A stretch of DNA of 11,913 bases, from NCBI GenBank assembly GCA_045598945.1, contig JAZRVD010000240.1:1-11913 (forward strand), written 5' to 3'. The notes beneath the pieces were generated by a model. The model had not been told where the DNA came from. It made no database searches and worked only from the letters and a program-made list of their open reading frames with translations. Below, in pieces: positions 9,201-11,913 of the stretch (positions are counted from its first letter, which is position 1; every line of letters begins with the position of its first letter). The translations under genes and the position numbers were made by a program. Origin of the DNA: Colimorpha sp045598945 (GTDB lineage: Bacteria > Bacteroidota > Bacteroidia > Bacteroidales > P3).

Positions 9201-11913
9201 GAAATTGATGGTGTCGTAGTTGTGGCAACCGTCGAAATAATGGCATACATACTTGCCGGTCTTGGTGATAGCGGTGTCGGTGCCACCGTCGCGATGCCAG
9301 ATGTAGCTATTGTCGCACACTGTGGTGTCGAATCTATTGTACTTAGGCACGTTGATAGTGAGTATCATTCTGTTGACACTGTCGCACTCATGTTTGCCAT
9401 TGGAGAGGGTGTCGACATGGTAGTAACTACCCGTATTGAAGATAGTGTCTATAACAGTATCGACGGCAGAATAGTAATCTTTATGGTCAAATGGACATGT
9501 ATATTTCTCGCTGTTGCAGATAACAGGCATGTCAACATTCTCCTGCTTGGCGTAGATATGTACATGTACGATGTAGACGCTGTCGCTGCCAACGCCGTCA
9601 ACACCTGTGTAGGTCTTGCCTACCACCCTGCGGAAGTCGGCAGTCTGGCGGCAGAGGGTGTCGAGTATGGTGTCGGTGTCATCATTGACCGCAGTCATCA
9701 CCACACGATAGTTGTCGCAAGCATAGAAGGTGTCCTTACGCACCGCCGAGTCGAAGATCTGCAGCACCACGGTAAGCGTGCTGTCGCAATGGTAGGTGGT
9801 ACGCATCTCTGGACTCGAGATGGTAACGGTGTCGTGGCGCTTGGTGCCTGTGGCGTCGTTCCACACAAAGCCTGTGGTATCCCACTCAAACTTGCCATTG
9901 ACGCCATAGCGGTAGATGGTGTCGTGAACGATTGGATGTACCACAATAGGCGTCCACTGCCAGAGCTTGCAGGTGTTGGTGGCAGGCTCTATGCGATACT
10001 GGTCTTCCTCGTTGTTGCTCTTCAGCACTATGGTGTCGGTATAGTATTGCTTGTCGTTGTAGGTTACAGGCTCGCAGCCCACCTGTGGCGAATCCCAAAG
10101 GGTGTCGTTCTTGTGCTTGTAGATGGTGAGGTTGAGGTAGATAATGCTGTCGCAGCCTATGGAGTTGACCATGGTGTCGCGGTAGCGCTCAAGGGCTCTG
10201 CCATTGCCCGACTCGGTGAGGGTGTCGCCGCGCCATACAAAGAAGTCGCAGGCATACGCCGTGGTGTCTTGCTCATCGTGGCTACGGCTTACAAAGTTAA
10301 GGACTATGATAGAGTCGCAGCCCGCCGCATTGCCGTTAAGCAAGGTGTCGTTGGCTGGGAAGAGATTGTCGGGGTACCAATATTCAGCATCTTTCCACAC
10401 AAAGCGGTCGCAGACCTGAATGGTGGTGTCGCCCCATGTAGAGTCTTTTATAGTAAGGTCGAGGGTGATGACGCTATCGCAAGATACGCCGTCGAAGGTA
10501 CGCACAGACTTGAGGGTGTCGTAGTACACGCCTGTGGCGTAGAGCATGGTGTCGCCATGCGCGCCACGCTGCCATACAAAGCTGTCGCACTCCGATACAA
10601 CATCATAACGCACGTCGTGGTATGCAGGATATACAAAAGTACCTATCTTTTGTATAACTTTGAGAGTCGTCGTGCTGTCGCAGCCGCCTTCTACAGTTGC
10701 ACTCTTGTACTGGTATTCGCCAGCCTCAAGCACATGAATGTCATTCCATATTATCGAGTCGCAGATAATAGTATCTATTTCTGAGGTCTTGGACTCAAAA
10801 ATCTGAAGATTGAGTATCAAGTTGCTGTCGCAGCCATAGATAGTCTGGGCGTTAGCCTTAACGGTGTCTTTTACCGAATGGACTGCCAGACCGCCAAACA
10901 TCTTGTCGCTGCCGTTGATATTGGTCCATGAAAACTGGTGACAGGCGTGGGTGTCGGTGATGCTGTCGTAGTGCTTGGCGAGATGCAAGGTGAGATATAC
11001 CGAGCTGTCGCAGCCATCCTTCACCTTGGTATTGACCATAAAATAGCTGGCAATCTTGGTATTATAACGCACATTGGCAGTATCGTTGAAGAACTTCATG
11101 CCGTTCCACTCCATAGAGTCGCATACAGCATAGTCGTAATAGTGGATGTCCTGAGCCGTGGTATCGGAGTGGAGAATAGTGATATGCAAGGTGATGGTGC
11201 TGTCGCAGCCAGCAACAGTCGTGAGTGGAGTGCCGTCGGCATGCTGTCTAATCTTCATGGCAGACACGCTGTCCACAGCCTCGTTGTATTCTTCGTAGTC
11301 AATAGGGTTGTATGTATGTACCCATACAAAGGTGTCGCAGGCGTATGTTACAGAATCGAAGTTACGGCTATTGTTTATTATAAGGCTGAGGTGTTCATAA
11401 TTGAGACAGGTCATAACAGTGTTGCCACCACCATCTGTATAATATTTCGTAGGATGACTCTCCTCAAACTCCGTAGACTCGGTGAATACGGTATCAAGTG
11501 CATGCGTCCACTTGGAGCTGCCGCTGTATTTATCGCAAGCGGTGTCGAGTATAGTGTCGTAGATGTTGGGGAAGATGGTAACGCGGAGTGTGTCGACACT
11601 CTCGCACATATCATCGTTGATGTAGGAACGTTGTTTCTCCACGAGGAATGGGGTCTTGTTGCCATCGGCGTCGCGAGCGTCAGCCATGCCAAACAGCATG
11701 CCGTACCATGTAATAGAGTCGCACACACTGTCGGTATACACATTGTGCGAAGCATGACGCACATTGGTGTTGATGGTCAAGATTGTATCGCAGCCGTTAG
11801 CAGCTTTGAGGACACTGCTATAGTATGTCCAAGAGCCTGACGTGCGGAAAGAGGTGTCGGCAAAAGTGCTGTGGAACGCCATGGAGTCGCAGAACGAAGT
11901 GTGGATTGTATTC
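3252..11913 (-). CDS. Giant T9SS-secreted cysteine-repeat surface protein (N-terminus outside window)
   Basis: The frame is open to the right edge: codons upstream of the Met at 11882 still read as repeat sequence (FCDS), so that Met is internal and the true start and signal peptide lie outside. The visible 2886 residues contain 47 tandem diverged modules of roughly 50-70 residues. The general plan is [AV]CDSxxW, a variable stretch often ending in SGxY or similar, then GCDS[IV]xxLxLxI, a 10-15-residue linker rich in Asp/Thr, and the next Cys. Then come a ~100-residue Ig-like/linker region and an 80-residue T9SS type A sorting domain. Similar CDS..W / GCDS modules occur in large surface proteins of Bacteroidetes. 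The protein is expected to be exported through the T9SS, have its tail cleaved, and be displayed on or shed from the cell. A role as an extended adhesin or fibre is inference; no catalytic domain is visible. The modules have diverged strongly from each other, so this is not a recent expansion or assembly-collapse product. The barrel gene follows after 28 bases. Confidence 0.88.
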   Translation of the reverse strand, partial: NTIHTSFCDSMAFHSTFADTSFRTSGSWTYYSSVLKAANGCDTILTINTNVRHASHNVYTDSVCDSITWYGMLFGMADARDADGNKTPFLVEKQRSYINDDMCESVDTLRVTIFPNIYDTILDTACDKYSGSSKWTHALDTVFTESTEFEESHPTKYYTDGGGNTVMTCLNYEHLSLIINNSRNFDSVTYACDTFVWVHTYNPIDYEEYNEAVDSVSAMKIRQHADGTPLTTVAGCDSTITLHITILHSDTTAQDIHYYDYAVCDSMEWNGMKFFNDTANVRYNTKIASYFMVNTKVKDGCDSSVYLTLHLAKHYDSITDTHACHQFSWTNINGSDKMFGGLAVHSVKDTVKANAQTIYGCDSNLILNLQIFESKTSEIDTIICDSIIWNDIHVLEAGEYQYKSATVEGGCDSTTTLKVIQKIGTFVYPAYHDVRYDVVSECDSFVWQRGAHGDTMLYATGVYYDTLKSVRTFDGVSCDSVITLDLTIKDSTWGDTTIQVCDRFVWKDAEYWYPDNLFPANDTLLNGNAAGCDSIIVLNFVSRSHDEQDTTAYACDFFVWRGDTLTESGNGRALERYRDTMVNSIGCDSIIYLNLTIYKHKNDTLWDSPQVGCEPVTYNDKQYYTDTIVLKSNNEEDQYRIEPATNTCKLWQWTPIVVHPIVHDTIYRYGVNGKFEWDTTGFVWNDATGTKRHDTVTISSPEMRTTYHCDSTLTVVLQIFDSAVRKDTFYACDNYRVVMTAVNDDTDTILDTLCRQTADFRRVVGKTYTGVDGVGSDSVYIVHVHIYAKQENVDMPVICNSEKYTCPFDHKDYYSAVDTVIDTIFNTGSYYHVDTLSNGKHECDSVNRMILTINVPKYNRFDTTVCDNSYIWHRDGGTDTAITKTGKYVCHYFDGCHNYDTINFTNLSTDTVVDTCAFWAVKDSNNVEQWGYKSGRGNFYGLVADSQYVYIDSIQRNIGKHCQYSYDTFKLTLHYNVYNTATKEYVCDSWHWRIDDLPEFDSIVSEAKDYVYETYTDYMCERRDTLHLLFVGKTVDTTYMDSVCIHALPYSGYGFSTPNVPLHLLQGESLVWEGHRNNKSVASSYHCDSVTHFYLTIYTGDTAGVEHVTTPLCGSYTWDVNDTTYTYTNYESTNPTWLEHIKDTHEYLNVHGCLSYRYLEIDRIGKALHDTFHVSVCDSYAWSQLDGGSQRYNEVRTLDTTGVYVNEYEYGANNCQSADTLYLTVRKSTEYVKEDSICYGAKSGYSWKHVDANGIWADIDVTSEYPTIRQGVLKDTVRTKNNAGCDSLRILVLKVNPVDTVYDIETACDSFRWDVNNKVYKIDSEELDSASNAITKCWQYKQLVLTVNYSQKNDTPVDSNFKYSAFWKGREITVNTQVSDTLTGANGCDSVVTRNLIIHTNQYDVVDTNYCYDGIHDFFWEVTKKVYPSDIIDTVNVGTTPYGAVQYKVLKLHYRQPVEYDTTITNCVSYDWKHKGSDDVVKNFTTSGSYDDYSLKTIYGCDSIIHLHVNIPINGHGVRIDSVVCRNQAFTWHKKNGIDLSVNVKDELDYKGGKATMVDTARFDMDGCYSIDTLYLTVKDTSHSTQEVIDAYQCGSYTWNGITMSNIGVDCNEATITLTNSVGCDSVATVKVREIVSPKGMVYMVDTCNFYEWGGSKRYQSGKYTCLSHDNTYTRCAVMDTLQLTLRKSTNIPYVLSKCDTFVWSKTTTEDSYSIKYVAPGKDTAIDFVQKYINSDRCESYDTLHLTLYASTHKVKVDSICEGDRYRWERDERFYTNDTTVVYRYDRAGTNCKNVDTLHLIVNQPDAFRFDTIVCDGIVWHDNNGGMKLFTESNDYLYNYNNIHGCKSDSLMHLVVVESFEQHDTIVRCNTIDEWQGYFINAPVNVDADTAKRFVTERNPHCDSVYYLHYHLNYVQAVAYYDTACNEYTWNIDGKQILCTDDTNYYTWDAATGCGRVDTLYLKLYGSDHLALDTFACGSFHWDMTDRDYDTDTAYTYLFNNDYGCASDAVLTLDIYPVYPDVRIEDTMACDRFDFGGYSYTQSTDNVWTAKLKTTMGCDSNVTIKHLTVNYYKKRQFAAEDCDWYDWRVKFVDGSQKTIHYTDSKVDTISVGANAGGCDSIHIINVTIHKADTTPDTIVACDIAYYHGHTGLDHTLDTTFLEHNSYTCDSIIKLHVIINKSNMATLPKKNVCDSLRWTLGDWDTLLTRSGNYQKYYKNINGCDSIVMLPLAIFHNDTTIETVEACEEYHWMPSYFLDSLFTESTSYTFSDTLSASMMTGCHPVYTLNLTINSKDTNKIDILACGDYEYRRPGSGARLLTRDTVINEVYYSTKDGKCDSVVSLNLSIKQNTFANHDTAFCDSILWQRTGVVYSQSQRFMDTVRNAQGCDSIITYTLTINHGEVVHDTHTECNSRYVWWRNNKPYSMSTTDAYRYPNQNGCVSTAYLHLTIARSSSSIEFQEVCDSFVWKDNRIFTKSVDTATYHTLNAAGCDSLITLHLTVRYGSYDTTNIITCNPYKWEAGNNQTYTETGVYTLGYLNEVYCPSQHILNLVNNAVRKEFYKSGCDSVVLSNGDRFFHSETVNHVTHNYNGSSCDSIAVIKVQVFHSLDTVIRATACDTFVWDVTGETYLRSANVRNEGVSTAGCDSSYTLMLTVNKSSHQIIDTVVVGTDCDWHEMLIVSPGYYDYALKNVYGCDSIITLHITEFLIGVRPVIVIDPDGTLLMVNHYPDGEGSDRVDYYAYRWYKDGRLMYGANDDQYHNTDWSILDGCYYVMGATDKDQQHWVRSQQVCFGSHEGIDDVEEEPIEFMLYPNPSRQNGTVTIRTTADESLLIGGAVILYDLHGREVMNVDLQGKTTVFNANVPAGVYSMRIVTADGRAATRHFIVK
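3255..3494 (-). other. T9SS type A C-terminal sorting domain (within the giant protein)
   Basis: The last 80 residues show the expected motifs of the por_secre_tail family (TIGR04183 type): YPNPS at the start, alternating strands, LYDLHGREV in the middle, PAGVYSMRI and a final HFIVK. In Porphyromonas and relatives this domain directs passage across the outer membrane by the T9SS; it is then removed by the sortase PorU and the protein is often attached to anionic LPS. The motif is complete, so the protein should be a functional cargo if the organism has the system. Confidence 0.92.
3495..3803 (-). other. Ig-like/linker region before the sorting domain (within the giant protein)
   Basis: About 100 residues that break the repeat pattern. 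The order YRWYKDG, then DDQY, then DGCYYV resembles the Ig-like fold often found before T9SS tails, and two Cys (DGCYYV and QQVCFG) could form its disulphide. It ends in an acidic linker, GIDDVEEEPIEF, just before YPNPS. The fold is inferred from pattern only. Confidence 0.55.
3804..11913 (-). repeat. 47 tandem two-cysteine modules (protein-level repeat array)
   Basis: I number the modules from the N-terminal side (right edge) to the C-terminal side. Modules 4-10 (about 10080-11342) and 35-47 (about 3804-5831) are mostly canonical, with GCDS or a close variant at the second Cys. Modules 11-34 (about 5832-10079) are more degenerate and longer-ranging. Most modules have exactly two Cys. Exceptions are 12, 23 and 24 (one Cys each) and 14, 15, 27, 28 and 33 (three each). 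Module 13 has Ser in place of the second Cys but a Cys elsewhere. At DNA level the only strongly conserved piece is the GCDS block: the 12-mer GGCTGCGACAGC occurs exactly about 13 times, while the rest of each module is diverged. The array starts upstream of the window, so the full number is unknown. Confidence 0.85.

Noticed and set aside
3267..11840. Many long open frames on the plus strand opposite the giant gene, up to 698 codons (8688-10784)
   Set aside because: They are antisense shadows produced by the biased codons of the repeat gene. Their predicted proteins have no recognisable domain, while the minus frame has a continuous repeat pattern and a complete sorting domain.
11880..11882. 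ATG at 11882 as the start of the giant gene
   Set aside because: Codons upstream of it to the window edge stay open and encode the first CDS motif of a module, and there is no signal peptide after this Met.
3804..11913. Recurring GCTGTCGCAGCC blocks as a CRISPR array
   Set aside because: Spacing is irregular, only 12-15 bases are conserved, and the blocks lie in one long reading frame where they encode GCDS.

Overview
This window is bacterial and most likely from the order Bacteroidales, possibly Prevotella-like. The evidence is a type A sorting signal of the type IX secretion system (T9SS) at the end of the largest protein, a DUF4143-type ATPase tail, a YhcG/DUF1016 nuclease of the kind common in Bacteroidales, an outer-membrane beta-barrel protein, and AT-rich intergenic DNA without obvious Shine-Dalgarno sequences. 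The genus cannot be fixed from the sequence alone.

Layout. Bases 2-631 (+) hold the C-terminal part of an AAA-type ATPase with a DUF4143 tail. After a 124-base AT-rich convergent gap, a YhcG/DUF1016 PD-(D/E)XK nuclease family protein runs on the minus strand (756-1895). Its variable region contains a palindromic 19-base element twice, in frame. Bases 1896-2230 carry no convincing gene; they probably hold the nuclease gene's promoter and the terminator of the next operon. Then come two minus-strand genes 28 bases apart: a giant secreted repeat protein (3252 to beyond 11913) and, downstream of it, an outer-membrane beta-barrel protein (2231-3223).

The giant gene fills about 73% of the window and is open to its right edge, so its N-terminus is missing. 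The visible 2886 residues consist of 47 diverged modules of about 57 residues, nearly all with two cysteines, then a roughly 100-residue Ig-like/linker region and an 80-residue T9SS type A sorting domain. The likely picture is a very long disulphide-stabilised surface fibre or adhesin, exported by the T9SS and made together with an outer-membrane barrel. The most specific new observation is that the modules fall into two subtypes. Asp directly after the second Cys (GCDS type) and Asp four residues after it (CxxxDTL type) never occur in the same module. Adjacent modules also show complementary or paired cysteine changes that suggest altered disulphide wiring.
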